The notes: generated from the letters alone by a model not told the origin. Counted from the stretch's first letter, positions 9,207 to 22,044 are shown. The stretch is 64,000 nucleotides of DNA from Polytrichum commune (GCA_950295325.1 CATNTY010000002.1:40001-104000), one strand, 5' to 3'. Program-made: numbers and translations.

Positions 9207-11949
9207 ATGATTCACCGAGAAAAACACCAACATCTTAGAATTAGATTAGCTTCTCCTGAACAAATTCGTAGTTGGGCTGAAAGAATTTTACCTAATGGAG
9301 AAATAGTTGGACAAGTAACTAAACCGTATACTTTACATTATAAAACGCATAAACCCGAAAAAGATGGATTATTTTGTGAAAGAATTTTTGGCCCTATTAA
9401 AAGTGGAATTTGTGCTTGTGGAAAATATCAAACAATTGAAAAATACTCAAAATTTTGTGAACAATGTGGAGTTGAATTTATTGAATCTCGAGTTCGAAGA
9501 TATCGAATGGGATATATTAAATTAGCATGTCCAGTAACGCATGTATGGTATTTAAAACGTCTTCCTAGTTATATTGCAAATTTATTAGCTAAGCCTCTTA
9601 AAGAATTAGAAAGTCTAGTATATTGCGATGTGTGACTTGATTCTAAATTTTAATCATACAGATTTAATTAAATCCTGTTATCCTATTTTATTTATTAGGA
9701 TGTCTCTAATTTTGATATGTTTCTTAAAAAAAGTAACATAAAACTCAAGAAAATAAACAAATTCTTTGTTATAGAGAATATTTTATCTAGGGTTTATATT
9801 TATATATATATACTCATATATATTTTTTTTCGTTACTTAAATTTCGTAAAATTAAAAAATTTTAATTATTTTTGTTAACTAAATTATTACAAAAATTTTA
9901 AATGACTATTGAAGTCTATTCATCGCATATATACTTCAAATAATAGTATTACCATCGAAATAGAACGAAAACCTAAAGGATTTAAATAATGAAAAATATG
10001 AACAAGAAAATTCCTTATAAATTCCAAAAATTTGGAGGTATTTTTATAAAGAGAATATATCGTTTAAAGGAAATAAGATTACTCAAAAATATACTACATT
10101 GAATTAAAAATTAATTCAATTTTAATTTTTTTATATAATTAAAATATATAACGTGAGTAATAAATAGTTACCTTATTAATTAAAAAAATATTTATGTATA
10201 TAAATTAATTGAATATATAAATTAAATTTATTAATTAAATTTATTAATAGAAAGAACTATTTGAGCCGGATGAAAAAGAACTTCATGTCCGGTTCTTAGG
10301 GGGGGACTTTAAAAAAAACCTATCCTAATCTTTTTCTTGCTAGACCTATTTCAAAAAAACCTACTTTATTAAAATTAAAAGGTTTATTTAAATATGAGGA
10401 TCAATCTTGGAGAGAAGTTTTTCCTCGTTTTTTTTCTCCACGTGGATTTGAAGCATTTCGAAATAGAGAAATTGCTACTGGAGGCGATGCTATTAAAAAA
10501 CAATTAAGTCATTTAGATTTACAAACTGTTATAAATTCTGCATATGTAGAATGGAAAGAACTGGTAAAACAAAAATCTACAGGAAATGAGTGGGAAGATC
10601 GAAAAATTCAAAGAAGAAAAGATCTTTTAATTAGACGTATAAAATTAGCTAAACAATTTCTTCAAACAAATATAGAACCAGAATGGATGGTTTTAACATT
10701 TTTACCAGTCCTTCCTCCTGAATTACGGCCGATGATTGAATTAGGTGAGGGTGAATTAATTACCTCTGACTTAAATGAATTATATCGAAGAGTTATTTAT
10801 CGAAATAATACTCTTATTGATTTTTTAGCTAGAAGTGGTTCTACTCCGGGGGGTTTAGTTGTTTGTCAAACAAGATTAGTACAAGAAGCTGTAGATGCAC
10901 TTATCGATAATGGCATTCGTGGACAACCAATGAAAGACAGTCATAATAGACCTTATAAATCTTTTTCTGACGTTATTGAAGGAAAAGAAGGAAGGTTTCG
11001 CGAAAATTTACTTGGAAAACGAGTTGATTATTCAGGTCGATCTGTTATTGTAGTTGGCCCTTCATTACCATTACATCAATGTGGATTACCTAAAGAAATG
11101 GCAATAGAACTTTTTCAAGCTTTTGTTATTCGAGGATTAATTGGACGACATTTGGCTCCTAATCTTAGAGCAGCTAAAAGTATGATTCAAAATAAAGAAT
11201 CTATTATATGGAAAGTACTTCAAGAAATTATGCAAGGACATCCTGTATTATTAAATCGAGCACCTACTTTACATAGATTAGGCATACAAGCATTTCAACC
11301 TATTTTAATAAAAGGGCGTGCTATTCGCTTGCACCCTCTAGTTTGTGGAGGTTTTAATGCAGATTTTGATGGAGATCAAATGGCTGTTCACATACCTTTA
11401 TCTCTAGAAGCACAAGCTGAAGCTCGATTATTAATGTTTTCTCATACAAATCTTTTATCTCCTGCTACAGGAGATCCAGTTTCTGTACCAAGTCAGGATA
11501 TGCTTCTTGGTCTTTATATATTAACAATCGAAAATCATCAAGGTATTTATGGTAATCAAAAACATCCTTATAAGTATGATTGTAAAAATAAAACATTTTT
11601 AAATAAAGTCCCGTATTTTTGTAGTTATGGCGATGTAATTAGGGCCCAAGGACAAAAAAAAATTAGTTTACACAGCCCTATATGGCTCCGATGGGAAACC
11701 GATTTACGAATAATTACTTCACTTAATCGCGAGAAACCCATTGAAATTCAATATGATTCATCAGGTATTTTTTCTAAAATTTATGAAAATTATCAACTTA
11801 GAAAAAGTAAAAAAGAACAAATACTTAATGTTTATATTTGTACAACAGTTGGTCGGATTATTTTCAATCAACAAATCGAAGAAGCTATCCAAGGTACTTT
11901 AAAAGCTTCACAATATCGAAATCGAGCATTGCCCGCTATAACTATATAA
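9207..11949 (+). CDS. rpoC1: Plastid-encoded RNA polymerase subunit beta', one intron
   Basis: Exon 1 (9207-9629, 141 codons) begins [10 protein letters not shown] and carries the zinc-binding cysteines CACGKY and CEQCGVE. Exon 2 (10330-11949) begins [11 protein letters not shown] and carries the catalytic [12 protein letters not shown] signature near 11355-11390, whose aspartates hold the active-site magnesium. The product is 680 residues. The upstream boundary falls after YCD, the conserved intron site of land-plant rpoC1. rpoC2 begins 99 bp downstream in the same direction. Confidence 0.97.
9630..10329 (+). other. rpoC1: Group II intron of rpoC1
   Basis: This 700-bp intron starts GTGTGACTTG and ends CCTATCCTAAT. 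Domain V (GAGCCGGATG ... CATGTCCGGTTC) is at about 10263-10298. There is no internal protein gene. Confidence 0.93.
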
Positions 11950-12048
11950 TATTGATTTTTTTACAAAAATAGGAAATAAAAAGTCTTATAAAAAATGGCT
12001 TGAATCTATTGGTAATTCCTGCTTATAACAATCAAGAGGTTTTTTATT

Positions 12049-15000
12049 ATGGCAGAATCAGTCAAAATGCTCTTCTATAATAAAGTAATGGATAGAACTG
12101 GCATAAAACAGCTTATTGGTAGACTAATTTCTCATTTTGGTATTACATATACAACACATATTCTAGATCAACTTAAAACTATAGGATTTCAACAAGCTAC
12201 TCAAGCAGCTATTTCATTAGGAATTGATGATCTTTTAACAGCACCTTCTAAAGGTTGGTTGATTCAAGATGCAGAACAGCAAGGTTATATTTCTGAAAAA
12301 CATCATCGTTATGGAAACGTACATGCCGTTGAGAAATTACGCCAATTGATTGAAACTTGGTATGCTACAAGTGAATATTTGAAACAAGAAATGAATCCTA
12401 ATTTTAGAATGACCGATCCTTTAAATCCAGTACATATGATGTCTTTTTCAGGGGCTCGTGGAAGTACATCTCAGGTCCATCAGTTAATTGGTATGAGAGG
12501 TTTAATGTCTGATCCTCAAGGACAAATTATTGATTTACCTATTCAAAGTAATTTTCGTGAAGGTTTATCTTTAACCGAATACATTATTTCTTGTTATGGT
12601 GCTCGTAAAGGAGTTGTTGATACTGCAGTACGAACCTCAGATGCTGGTTATCTTACACGTAGATTAGTTGAGGTAGTTCAACATATTGTTGTACGAAAAT
12701 TTGATTGTGGTACTTTTCAAGGTATTTCTGTAATTTATCCTTTGGATTCTAAAAGGAATATACAAAGTAATAGTCAACAAAAATTAATTGGTCGTGTATT
12801 ATCCGATCATTTATATATAAATAATAGATGCATTGCTATGCGGAATCAAGATATTACAGCAAATCTTGCCAATTCACTGATAAACAATTTTCAAATAAAA
12901 CCAATTTCTATACGCTCTCCTTTAACTTGTAAAAGTATGCTTTGGATTTGTCAATTATGCTATGGCTGGAGTTTGACTCACGGTAATTTAATAGAATTAG
13001 GAGAAGCTGTAGGTATTATTGCAGGTCAATCTATTGGAGAACCAGGAACTCAATTAACATTAAGAACTTTTCATACTGGTGGCGTTTTTACAGGTGATAT
13101 TGCAGAACATGTACGAACTCCTTTTAATGGAACTATTAAATTTGATACAAAATTAGTTTATCCTACACGTACACGGCATGGACATCCTGCTTGGATTTTT
13201 CATAATAATCTATCTGTTAGTATTGAGAGTAAGAAAAAAATCCATAATTTGATTATCCCACCTCAAAGTGTACTTTTAGTCCAAAATAATCAATACGTAG
13301 AATCAAAACAAATTATTGCGGAAGTACGTGCTAAAATATCTCCTTTTAAAGAGAAAGTTCAAAAATATATTTATTCAAATTTAGCTGGAGAGATGCATTG
13401 GAGTACAAAAGTTCAGCATGCATCTGAGTACATACATAGTAATGTTCATCTTTTACGTACAGCAGGCCATATATGGATATTATCTGGAAGTTTTTATAAA
13501 TATAACGAATCTTCATTTATATTTTATCGTAATCAAGATAAATTAGATACTCAACTTCCTGTTGCAAAACAAAATTTAAATTATTCAAAAATTAAATATA
13601 TTTTTTCAAATAAAAATTGGAATTTTAATTATTCTAATATTATTCTATATACTTATAGTTTTTTAGTATTAAAAAAAAAAGAAAAAAATTTTTATTTTTT
13701 TAGGAAAATAAAGAAAAATGAAAAAAATATTTCTTTTAAAATAAGATTTAAAATTCCAAAAAATGGAATTTTACAAAAAAATGATATGTTTGCTATTTTA
13801 AATGATTATAGATATAAAATAAAAAGTTCAGGAACTATAAAATATGGTAATATAAAAATTGATTTAGTTAATAAAAAAAATGAAATTTTTAAAGATAAAA
13901 AAACAAAAGATTTTAGACCAAGATATCAAGTAATTAAAGAAGGGAATTTTTTTTTTCTCCCTGAAGAAATTTATATTTTGGATGAATCATTTTCTGCTTC
14001 TTCAATTTTAATAGAAAATAATAGTTTTATTCAAAAAGGTACAAAAATTACTTCAACTATTATTAGTAAAGTAACTGGATTAGTTAAAATAAAAAAAAAA
14101 ACTAATGGTTTTAAAATAAAAATATTACCTGGAAATATATATTATCCTAAAATAACACAAAAATTTTCTAAACAAAATAATATTTTTATACCACCCGGAG
14201 AAAAAATTTTCGAACACTTTCAATATGAAAATTGGGTTTATCTTGAATGGGTTATTTTTTCTAAAGAAAATTCCTTTTTTTTAATTAGACCTGCAATAGA
14301 ATATAAAATAACATTTAGTAACTTTAATAATTTTAAATTATCAACACCTTTTTTTCTAGATCTTTTTGAAAAACAAAAAACTATTAAAATAAAAACTGTT
14401 CACTATATTCTTTATGAAGATGATGAAGAAATTGAAATAGTTAATAATAGTAATATTTATTTAGTTCAAAGTTGTTTACTATTAGATTGGGAAACAAAAG
14501 TTTTTATAAAAGAAGCTTATATTTCTTTTATAAAAATAAAAATTAATAAAAACTTTAAAAATTTTCTTCAACTTAATTTAATAAAATATTTGGATTTGAA
14601 AATTGAAAAAAAAAAAAATAATAATATTATTTTAAAATCTTTATTTAGTAAAGAAATTTATACTACTAATCAATATACTACTGATAAAAATAAATTATTT
14701 AGTAAAGATCAAGGTACTATTCGTATTCCATCAAATAAAAAGCAAGAAAATTTCTTTTTTCTTATTTTATCTCCATCTAATTTATTTCAAACTATTTTAT
14801 TTGATGAAAAAAACACAAATATAAAAGGAAAAAATATAGAAAAATTTTTTTGTACTAAATTAGAAAAAAAGCATATTTCTAATAATATTAATTTAATTAA
14901 AAGTAATTTAAATATAAAATCAAAATTAAAAAAAATAATTGAAGACTTTAATCGACCAATACAAAAAACTTTTATGCAATTAGATTTTATAAAGTTTTTT

Positions 15001-16221
15001 GGTCTTTTGGGCTATTTACAAAATATTACAAAATTTTTTCAACCATTTCCTTTAATAAAATATAATACTATTAATTTTTCAATACTTGATAGTTCTAAAA
15101 ATGAAATACAAAATATTAAATGGTATTTTTTAGATGAAAATAAAAAAGTTTATAAACTATTTTTAAATCGAAAATTTATTTTTGATTTGTTAAAATGGTC
15201 TTTTCCTTTATTTTTCTCATTAGAAAAACGAATTCAATTATCTAATCTTGGACATTTTATTTGTGAAGGTTTATTTATATCTGAATATCAACAATTTTAT
15301 GAATCTGGTCAAATTATAGCTATTAGTTTTAACTCTTTAATACTTAGATTAGCTAAACCATATTTAGCTACTGGAGGAGCGACGATTCACAATAATTATG
15401 GTGAAATTATAAAAGAAGGAGATACTTTAATAACTTTAGTATATGAAAGATTAAAATCAGGAGATATTATTCAAGGACTCCCTAAAGTTGAACAATTATT
15501 AGAAGCTCGTCCAATTAATTCAGTTTCCATTAATTTAGAAAAAGGTTTTGAAGACTGGAATAAAGATATGACCAAATTTTTTGGAAGCCTTTGGGGATTT
15601 TTCCTCAGTGCGCGCGTTAGTATGGAACAAAGTCAAATACATTTAGTTGATCAAATTCAAAAAGTTTATCGATCACAATCAGTACAAATATCTGATAAAC
15701 ATATAGAAATTATTGTACGCCAAATGACTTCTAAAGTTCTTACTTTAGAAGATGGTATGACAAATGGTTTTTTACCTGGAGAATTAATTGAATTTTCAAA
15801 AGCAAAAAGAATGAATCGTGCTTTAGAAGAAGTTATTCCTTATAAACCTGTGTTATTAGGCATAACAAAAGCATCGCTTAATACTCAAAGTTTCATATCA
15901 GAAGCTAGTTTTCAAGAAACTACACGAGTGTTAGCAAAAGCTGCTTTACGAGGTCGAATTGATTGGTTAAAAGGATTAAAAGAAAATGTTATTCTTGGTG
16001 GAATAGTGCCTGCAGGTACTGGATGCCAAGAAGTAATTTGGCAAATAACTTTAGAGAAACAAAAAAATATATTACTAAAAAAAAAAAAAATTCAATTATT
16101 TCATAATAAAGTAAAAGATGTTTTTTTATATAAAAGATCTTTGACTTTTTATAGTTCAGAAATTATTCATAAAAAATTAAAGCAGCAACTTTCTGAAATT
16201 TATGTAAATAAATATATTTAA
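12049..16221 (+). CDS. rpoC2: Plastid-encoded RNA polymerase subunit beta''
   Basis: This 1390-residue protein corresponds to the C-terminal part of bacterial beta'. The first ~450 residues are conserved, with SGARGSTSQVHQLIGMRGLM, YGARKGVVDTAVRTSDAGYLTRR, AGQSIGEPGTQLTLRTFHTGG and a cysteine cluster (FDCGTF, LTCKSM, ICQLCYG) that fits the zinc site. Residues ~480-1090 are a Lys/Asn/Phe-rich, poorly conserved insertion, typical of plastid RpoC2. The C-terminus returns to conserved motifs (GLPKVEQLLEARP, RIDWLKGLKENVILGG). A run of 14 A at 16077-16090 stays in frame near the end. rps2 follows 124 bp later. Confidence 0.97.
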   Translation: MAESVKMLFYNKVMDRTGIKQLIGRLISHFGITYTTHILDQLKTIGFQQATQAAISLGIDDLLTAPSKGWLIQDAEQQGYISEKHHRYGNVHAVEKLRQLIETWYATSEYLKQEMNPNFRMTDPLNPVHMMSFSGARGSTSQVHQLIGMRGLMSDPQGQIIDLPIQSNFREGLSLTEYIISCYGARKGVVDTAVRTSDAGYLTRRLVEVVQHIVVRKFDCGTFQGISVIYPLDSKRNIQSNSQQKLIGRVLSDHLYINNRCIAMRNQDITANLANSLINNFQIKPISIRSPLTCKSMLWICQLCYGWSLTHGNLIELGEAVGIIAGQSIGEPGTQLTLRTFHTGGVFTGDIAEHVRTPFNGTIKFDTKLVYPTRTRHGHPAWIFHNNLSVSIESKKKIHNLIIPPQSVLLVQNNQYVESKQIIAEVRAKISPFKEKVQKYIYSNLAGEMHWSTKVQHASEYIHSNVHLLRTAGHIWILSGSFYKYNESSFIFYRNQDKLDTQLPVAKQNLNYSKIKYIFSNKNWNFNYSNIILYTYSFLVLKKKEKNFYFFRKIKKNEKNISFKIRFKIPKNGILQKNDMFAILNDYRYKIKSSGTIKYGNIKIDLVNKKNEIFKDKKTKDFRPRYQVIKEGNFFFLPEEIYILDESFSASSILIENNSFIQKGTKITSTIISKVTGLVKIKKKTNGFKIKILPGNIYYPKITQKFSKQNNIFIPPGEKIFEHFQYENWVYLEWVIFSKENSFFLIRPAIEYKITFSNFNNFKLSTPFFLDLFEKQKTIKIKTVHYILYEDDEEIEIVNNSNIYLVQSCLLLDWETKVFIKEAYISFIKIKINKNFKNFLQLNLIKYLDLKIEKKKNNNIILKSLFSKEIYTTNQYTTDKNKLFSKDQGTIRIPSNKKQENFFFLILSPSNLFQTILFDEKNTNIKGKNIEKFFCTKLEKKHISNNINLIKSNLNIKSKLKKIIEDFNRPIQKTFMQLDFIKFFGLLGYLQNITKFFQPFPLIKYNTINFSILDSSKNEIQNIKWYFLDENKKVYKLFLNRKFIFDLLKWSFPLFFSLEKRIQLSNLGHFICEGLFISEYQQFYESGQIIAISFNSLILRLAKPYLATGGATIHNNYGEIIKEGDTLITLVYERLKSGDIIQGLPKVEQLLEARPINSVSINLEKGFEDWNKDMTKFFGSLWGFFLSARVSMEQSQIHLVDQIQKVYRSQSVQISDKHIEIIVRQMTSKVLTLEDGMTNGFLPGELIEFSKAKRMNRALEEVIPYKPVLLGITKASLNTQSFISEASFQETTRVLAKAALRGRIDWLKGLKENVILGGIVPAGTGCQEVIWQITLEKQKNILLKKKKIQLFHNKVKDVFLYKRSLTFYSSEIIHKKLKQQLSEIYVNKYI

Positions 16222-16345
16222 TTAGTTGATTAAAAAAATACTAAATAATAAAATTTATACAATAAAACAAAAAAATGTAATAGTTTTAATCTAAATACAA
16301 AAGTAGATTACAAAATTTAATTTAGAAAAAGAGATAATAATATAA

Positions 16346-17056
16346 ATGAAACAAAAATCTTGGAATATTCATTTAGAAGAAATGATGGAAGCAGGAGTAC
16401 ATTTTGGTCATCAAGCTCGAAAATGGAATCCTAAAATGGCCTCTTATATTTTTACAGAACGTAAAGGTATTCATATTATAAATCTTACTCAAACAGCTCG
16501 ATTCTTATCAGAAGCTTGTGATTTAGTATCTAATGCATCAAGTCAAGGAAAACAATTTTTAATAGTAGGGACAAAATATCAAGCAGCTGATTTAATAGCG
16601 TCAGCCGCTATAAAAGCTCGTTGTCATTATGTAAATCAAAAATGGCTTGGTGGTATGTTAACTAATTGGTCTACTATTGAAAAACGTCTTCAAAGATTTA
16701 AAGATTTAGAAAATAAAGAAAGTACAGGAATAATTAATCAACTTCCTAAAAAAGAAGCGGCAAATTTAAAAAGACAATTGGCTCAACTTCGAAAATATTT
16801 AGGTGGAATTAAATATATGACAAGTTTACCAGATGTTGTAATAATAATAGATCAACAAAAAGAATTTACTGCTATTCAAGAATGTATAACTTTAGGTATT
16901 CCAACAATTTGTTTAGTTGATACAGATTGTAATCCAGATCTTACAGATATACCAATTCCAGCCAATGATGATGCTAGAGCTTCAATTCGTTGGATTTTGA
17001 ATAAATTAACATTAGCTATTTGTGAAGGTCGTTATAATTCTATGAAATTAGAATAA
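16346..17056 (+). CDS. rps2: 30S ribosomal protein uS2
   Basis: This 236-residue protein has the hallmark [17 protein letters not shown] near the N-terminus, [11 protein letters not shown], and [12 protein letters not shown], at the full family length. uS2 binds late to the 30S body. It closes the rpoB-rpoC1-rpoC2-rps2 cluster and precedes the atp operon, a cyanobacteria-derived arrangement. Confidence 0.97.
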   Translation: MKQKSWNIHLEEMMEAGVHFGHQARKWNPKMASYIFTERKGIHIINLTQTARFLSEACDLVSNASSQGKQFLIVGTKYQAADLIASAAIKARCHYVNQKWLGGMLTNWSTIEKRLQRFKDLENKESTGIINQLPKKEAANLKRQLAQLRKYLGGIKYMTSLPDVVIIIDQQKEFTAIQECITLGIPTICLVDTDCNPDLTDIPIPANDDARASIRWILNKLTLAICEGRYNSMKLE

Positions 17057-17267
17057 TTATTCTATAAAAATTCAACTTTTTTTTATTTTATTATTAATTA
17101 CTATTTTAAAACTTAAAAATATATTACAATAAAAATAAAGATTTTATTGTAACAAATATGTTATAACATGATAGTAAATATTTAAAACAATAAAATATTT
17201 AAAGAAATGAAAATATTTATAAAAATCATTTCTATTTTTTTTATAGTTAATTCTTAGAAGGGGTAAT

Positions 17268-18014
17268 ATGCATACTGCACAATTTTCCATTAGCACACTC
17301 AATAATTTATATGAAATATCTGGTGTGGAAGTAGGTCAACACTTCTATTGGCAAATAGGCAGTTTTCAAGTTCACGCACAGGTACTTATAACTTCCTGGA
17401 TTGTTATTGCTATTCTCTTAAGTCTTGCTATTTTAGCAACTCGAGATTTACAAACGATTCCAACAAGTGGTCAAAACTTTGTTGAATATATTTTAGAATT
17501 TATTAGAGATTTAACTAGAACTCAAATCGGAGAAGAAGAATATCGACCTTGGGTCCCTTTTATAGGAACTATGTTTTTGTTCATTTTTGTTTCTAATTGG
17601 TCCGGCGCTCTATTTCCTTGGAGAGTCTTTGAATTACCTCATGGAGAACTAGCTGCGCCTACAAATGATATTAATACAACTGTTGCTTTAGCATTATTAA
17701 CATCAGTAGCATATTTTTATGCAGGCTTACATAAAAAAGGTTTAAACTATTTTGGTAAATATATCCAACCAACTCCGGTACTTTTACCAATTAATATTTT
17801 GGAAGATTTTACAAAACCTTTATCACTTAGTTTTCGACTTTTTGGAAACATATTAGCTGATGAATTAGTTGTTGCTGTTCTTATTTCTTTAGTACCTTTA
17901 GTAGTTCCTATACCTATGATGTTTTTAGGATTATTTACGAGTGCTATTCAAGCTTTAATATTTGCAACTTTAGCTGCGGCTTATATAGGAGAATCTATGG
18001 AAGGTCATCATTAA
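17268..18014 (+). CDS. atpI: ATP synthase CF0 subunit a
   Basis: This 248-residue polytopic thylakoid protein forms the proton half-channels against the c-ring. [14 protein letters not shown] contains the essential arginine of the channel helix, and the C-terminus is IGESMEGHH. Several long hydrophobic segments are visible. It heads the atpI-atpH-atpF-atpA cluster and has an AGAAGGGG-type ribosome-binding site before the ATG. Confidence 0.98.
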   Translation: MHTAQFSISTLNNLYEISGVEVGQHFYWQIGSFQVHAQVLITSWIVIAILLSLAILATRDLQTIPTSGQNFVEYILEFIRDLTRTQIGEEEYRPWVPFIGTMFLFIFVSNWSGALFPWRVFELPHGELAAPTNDINTTVALALLTSVAYFYAGLHKKGLNYFGKYIQPTPVLLPINILEDFTKPLSLSFRLFGNILADELVVAVLISLVPLVVPIPMMFLGLFTSAIQALIFATLAAAYIGESMEGHH

Positions 18015-18654
<640 letters not shown>

Positions 18655-18685
18655 ATTTGGATATTTTAAAAGTTTCATACTTTTT

Positions 18686-18755
18686 AATTTAGTTATTAGT
18701 TTCTCTAAAAAATAAGTTATATAACTTATTTTTTAGAGAAACTAATAACTAAATT
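18686..18755 (+). terminator. 35-bp perfect palindrome after atpH
   Basis: 18686-18720 and 18721-18755 are exact reverse complements with no spacer. As RNA it gives a long hairpin 31 bases past the atpH stop, a likely 3'-end determinant. Confidence 0.88.
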
Positions 18756-18960
18756 GAATAAAAAAAAATTTACTCTCTTGCTACTCTAGGTAAAAAAATC
18801 TTTGTGACTTTTGTATAGCAGGAAGTAAAACAAACAAAGTATTTTCTAATTGTATTTAAAAAAAATTAGACTTAAACTAAATTAGTTTCTGTCTAAAAAC
18901 AAGTGACTTTAAGTAAAAAAGACTCTGTAAAACTTTGATAACCTATTGATAGGAGAGAGT

Positions 18961-20148
18961 ATGAAAAATATTATTAGTTTAGTTATTTCTTCAGGTTATT
19001 GGCCTCTTGCTGGAAATTTTGGCTTAAATACAAACCTTTTAGAAACAAATTTAATTAATTTAAGTGTAGTGCTTAGCTTATTAGTTTACTTCGGAAAGGG
19101 AGTGTGTGCGGGTTAGTTACTTAAATAAAACAGCTGGAACAATCCAGTTATACAAAGAAAATGTATAATTCCAACGAATTACTTCCAAATTTAAACAAAA
19201 TTTGGAACAACTATAGCATTTCGTAAAATCAGTCAAATTTACTAACTGACTAAGGAATATTTAGAAAATGGTTAAAGCTAAACTGCTTAAAGTCTAAGCA
19301 CTTTTGGGGGTTTTCTTTCCCCCCCCTTAATATTTTCATATAAAATATATGAAAAACGTATTTGGAGAGTAGTTTGATATATAACACTCATATCAATATA
19401 ATTCTTAAATATATTATTTTATTATCTCCTAAAAATAGCCAGTTTTGGCTCTTTGTGCTAAATTGACAACCTATATAAAATTCTAATATAAAATTATTCA
19501 AAAAAACAACCTTACTGACAATTAAGAAATATAATAACTTTTGTCAGAAGAGTCCTCAAAATATCTTTAAATAAAAAAATTTATAAAAATAAATTTATAA
19601 ACAAATAGATAATTATGAACAAGGGCAGGCTCAGTATAAAAACTAAGCGAGAAAGCCGAATGAATTAAAAGATTCATGTTCGGTTTGGGAAGAGATTTTT
19701 AATCTGTGAAAAATCTTAGATAAATAATCTACTTTCATTAAATAATTTATTAAGTAATCGTAAACAAAATATTTTGAGTACGATTAATGATGCAGAAGAA
19801 CGCTATAAAGAAGCTACTGACAAACTTGAACAAGCCCGAACTCGCTTACAACGAGCAAAAGTAAAAGCAGATGAAATTCGCGTAAATGGATTATCTCAGA
19901 TAGAAAAAGAAAAACAGGAGCTAATTTATGCTGCCGATGAAGATTCTAAACGATTAGAAGATTCAAAAAATGCTACTATTCGTTTTGAAGAACAAAGGGC
20001 AATCGAACAAGTTCGACAGCAAGTTTCTCGCCTTGCACTAGAAAGAACTTTAGAAACTTTAAACAACCGTTTGAATAACGAATTACATTCACGCATGATT
20101 GATTATCATATTGGGCTACTTAGAGCCATGGAAAGCATAAATGATTAG
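18961..20148 (+). CDS. atpF: ATP synthase CF0 subunit b, one intron
   Basis: Exon 1 (18961-19105) encodes [20 protein letters not shown] through YFGKGV plus one base. Exon 2 (19739-20148) completes a Leu codon and continues [12 protein letters not shown]. The product is 184 residues: a membrane-anchored N-terminus and a long charged coiled coil (residues ~50-180) that forms the peripheral stalk. GTG repeats leave several possible 5' splice positions; the one chosen gives an intron starting GTGCG and the conserved GKGVL junction. atpA follows 43 bp downstream. Confidence 0.95.
19106..19738 (+). other. atpF: Group II intron of atpF
   Basis: This 633-bp intron starts GTGCGGGTTAG and ends CTACTTTCAT. 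Domain V (AAGCCGAATG ... CATGTTCGGTTT) is at about 19652-19687. Confidence 0.92.
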
Positions 20149-20191
20149 CTTTCATTAGTTTCATTTTTTAAAAAATTATTAACGAACGCTA

Positions 20192-21715
20192 ATGGTAAAT
20201 ATTCGACCTGACGAAATTAGCAGTATTATCCGTAAACAAATAGAACAATACAATCAAGAAGTCAAAGTTGTAAATATTGGCACCGTACTTCAGGTAGGGG
20301 ATGGTATTGCACGTATTTATGGTCTTGATAAAGTAATGGCTGGTGAACTTGTTGAATTTGAAGATGGTACTGTAGGTATTGCTTTAAATTTAGAATCAGA
20401 TAATGTTGGAGTTGTTTTAATGGGTGATGGCTTAACCATACAAGAAGGTAGTTCTGTAAAAGCAACAGGTAAAATTGCTCAAATACCTGTAAGTGATGCT
20501 TATTTAGGTCGTGTTGTTAATGCTTTAGCTCAACCAATTGATGGCAAAGGCCAAATTTCAGCTTCAGAATTTAGATTAATTGAATCTTCAGCTCCTGGTA
20601 TTATTTCAAGACGTTCTGTATATGAACCAATGCAGACAGGTCTTATTGCTATTGATTCTATGATTCCTATTGGACGTGGTCAACGTGAATTAATTATTGG
20701 AGATCGACAAACCGGTAAAACAGCAGTAGCTATAGATACTATTTTGAATCAAAAAGGTCAAAATGTAATATGTGTTTATGTAGCTATTGGCCAAAAAGCA
20801 TCTTCTGTAGCTCAAGTCGTTAATACTTTCGAAGAACGTGGTGCATTAGAATATACAATTGTAGTAGCTGAAACTGCTAATTCTCCTGCTACTTTACAGT
20901 ATCTTGCTCCTTATACAGGAGCTGCTTTAGCGGAATACTTTATGTATCGTAAACAGCATACTCTAATAATCTACGATGATCTTTCTAAACAAGCACAAGC
21001 TTATAGACAAATGTCTCTTTTATTAAGACGACCTCCAGGTCGTGAAGCTTACCCAGGCGATGTTTTTTATTTACATTCTCGACTTTTAGAAAGAGCTGCT
21101 AAATTAAGTTCTCAATTAGGTGAAGGAAGTATGACTGCTTTACCTATTGTTGAAACTCAAGCAGGTGATGTTTCAGCTTATATTCCGACTAATGTTATTT
21201 CTATTACTGATGGACAAATATTTTTATCAGCCGATTTATTTAATGCAGGAATTCGTCCTGCAATTAATGTAGGGATTTCCGTATCTAGAGTAGGATCTGC
21301 GGCTCAAATCAAGGCTATGAAACAAGTAGCTGGAAAGTTAAAATTAGAATTAGCTCAATTTGCCGAGTTAGAAGCATTTGCACAATTTGCCTCTGATCTT
21401 GATAAAGCTACTCAAAATCAATTAGCAAGAGGCCAAAGATTACGTGAATTACTTAAACAATCTCAGTCTTCTCCTTTAGGAGTAGAAGAACAAGTAGCTA
21501 CTATTTATACTGGAGTAAATGGATATTTAGATATATTAGAAACAAGTCAAGTAAAAAAATTTCTTGTTCAATTACGTGAATATTTAATAACTAACAAACC
21601 CCAATTTGCAGAAATTATACGTTCTACCAAAATTTTTACAGAACAAGCAGAAATTATTTTAAAAGAAGCTATTAAAGAACATACTGAACTTTTTTTACTT
21701 CAAGAAGAAAAATAA
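20192..21715 (+). CDS. atpA: ATP synthase CF1 subunit alpha
   Basis: This 507-residue protein is the non-catalytic nucleotide-binding subunit of the CF1 head. The P-loop [11 protein letters not shown] is near residues 170-180, and the conserved [27 protein letters not shown] follows. It begins [15 protein letters not shown] with an ATG at the family position. It ends the atpI-H-F-A cluster and is followed by a short G-U-containing hairpin. Confidence 0.98.
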   Translation: MVNIRPDEISSIIRKQIEQYNQEVKVVNIGTVLQVGDGIARIYGLDKVMAGELVEFEDGTVGIALNLESDNVGVVLMGDGLTIQEGSSVKATGKIAQIPVSDAYLGRVVNALAQPIDGKGQISASEFRLIESSAPGIISRRSVYEPMQTGLIAIDSMIPIGRGQRELIIGDRQTGKTAVAIDTILNQKGQNVICVYVAIGQKASSVAQVVNTFEERGALEYTIVVAETANSPATLQYLAPYTGAALAEYFMYRKQHTLIIYDDLSKQAQAYRQMSLLLRRPPGREAYPGDVFYLHSRLLERAAKLSSQLGEGSMTALPIVETQAGDVSAYIPTNVISITDGQIFLSADLFNAGIRPAINVGISVSRVGSAAQIKAMKQVAGKLKLELAQFAELEAFAQFASDLDKATQNQLARGQRLRELLKQSQSSPLGVEEQVATIYTGVNGYLDILETSQVKKFLVQLREYLITNKPQFAEIIRSTKIFTEQAEIILKEAIKEHTELFLLQEEK

Positions 21716-21732
21716 AAATATAAAATTTTATT

Positions 21733-21759
21733 TAAGATAAAAAAAAAAGTCAAATTTCT
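21733..21759 (+). terminator. 3' stem-loop of atpA
   Basis: AAAAAAGTCAA (21733-21743) pairs with TTGGCTTTTTT (21749-21759) with one G-U pair. It lies 17 bases after the atpA stop. Confidence 0.65.
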
Positions 21760-21855
21760 TGGCTTTTTTCGTTTTGATAAAAAAAAATTCGATTAGAAAT
21801 AAGGGGATAATTGATAAATATTAGATTTAATTTTTTTGATATCTTTTAATAATAT

Positions 21856-21927
21856 TACGTCCAATAGGATTTGAACCTATACCGGAGGTTTAGAAGACCT
21901 CTGTCCTATCCATTAGACGATGGACGC
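21856..21927 (-). tRNA. trnR-UCU: tRNA-Arg (UCU)
   Basis: This 72-base cloverleaf starts GCGTCCATCG and has TCT in the loop CTTCTAA. It lies after atpA and downstream of trnG-UCC on the same strand, the usual pair. Confidence 0.96.
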
Positions 21928-21980
21928 TTTTATTTTTATTCTATTGTGAACTATAATAGTTTTTAAAAAAGTAATTTTTA

Positions 21981-22044
21981 TTAAAATTTTTAAAAAATTC
22001 AATAAAAAATAACTATTTTTTATTGAATTTTTTAAAAATTTTAA
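21981..22044. repeat. 30-bp perfect inverted repeat between trnR-UCU and trnG-UCC
   Basis: The arms 21981-22010 and 22015-22044 are exact reverse complements with a 4-base loop (AACT). It sits 17 bases from the 3' end of trnG-UCC. Confidence 0.85.
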
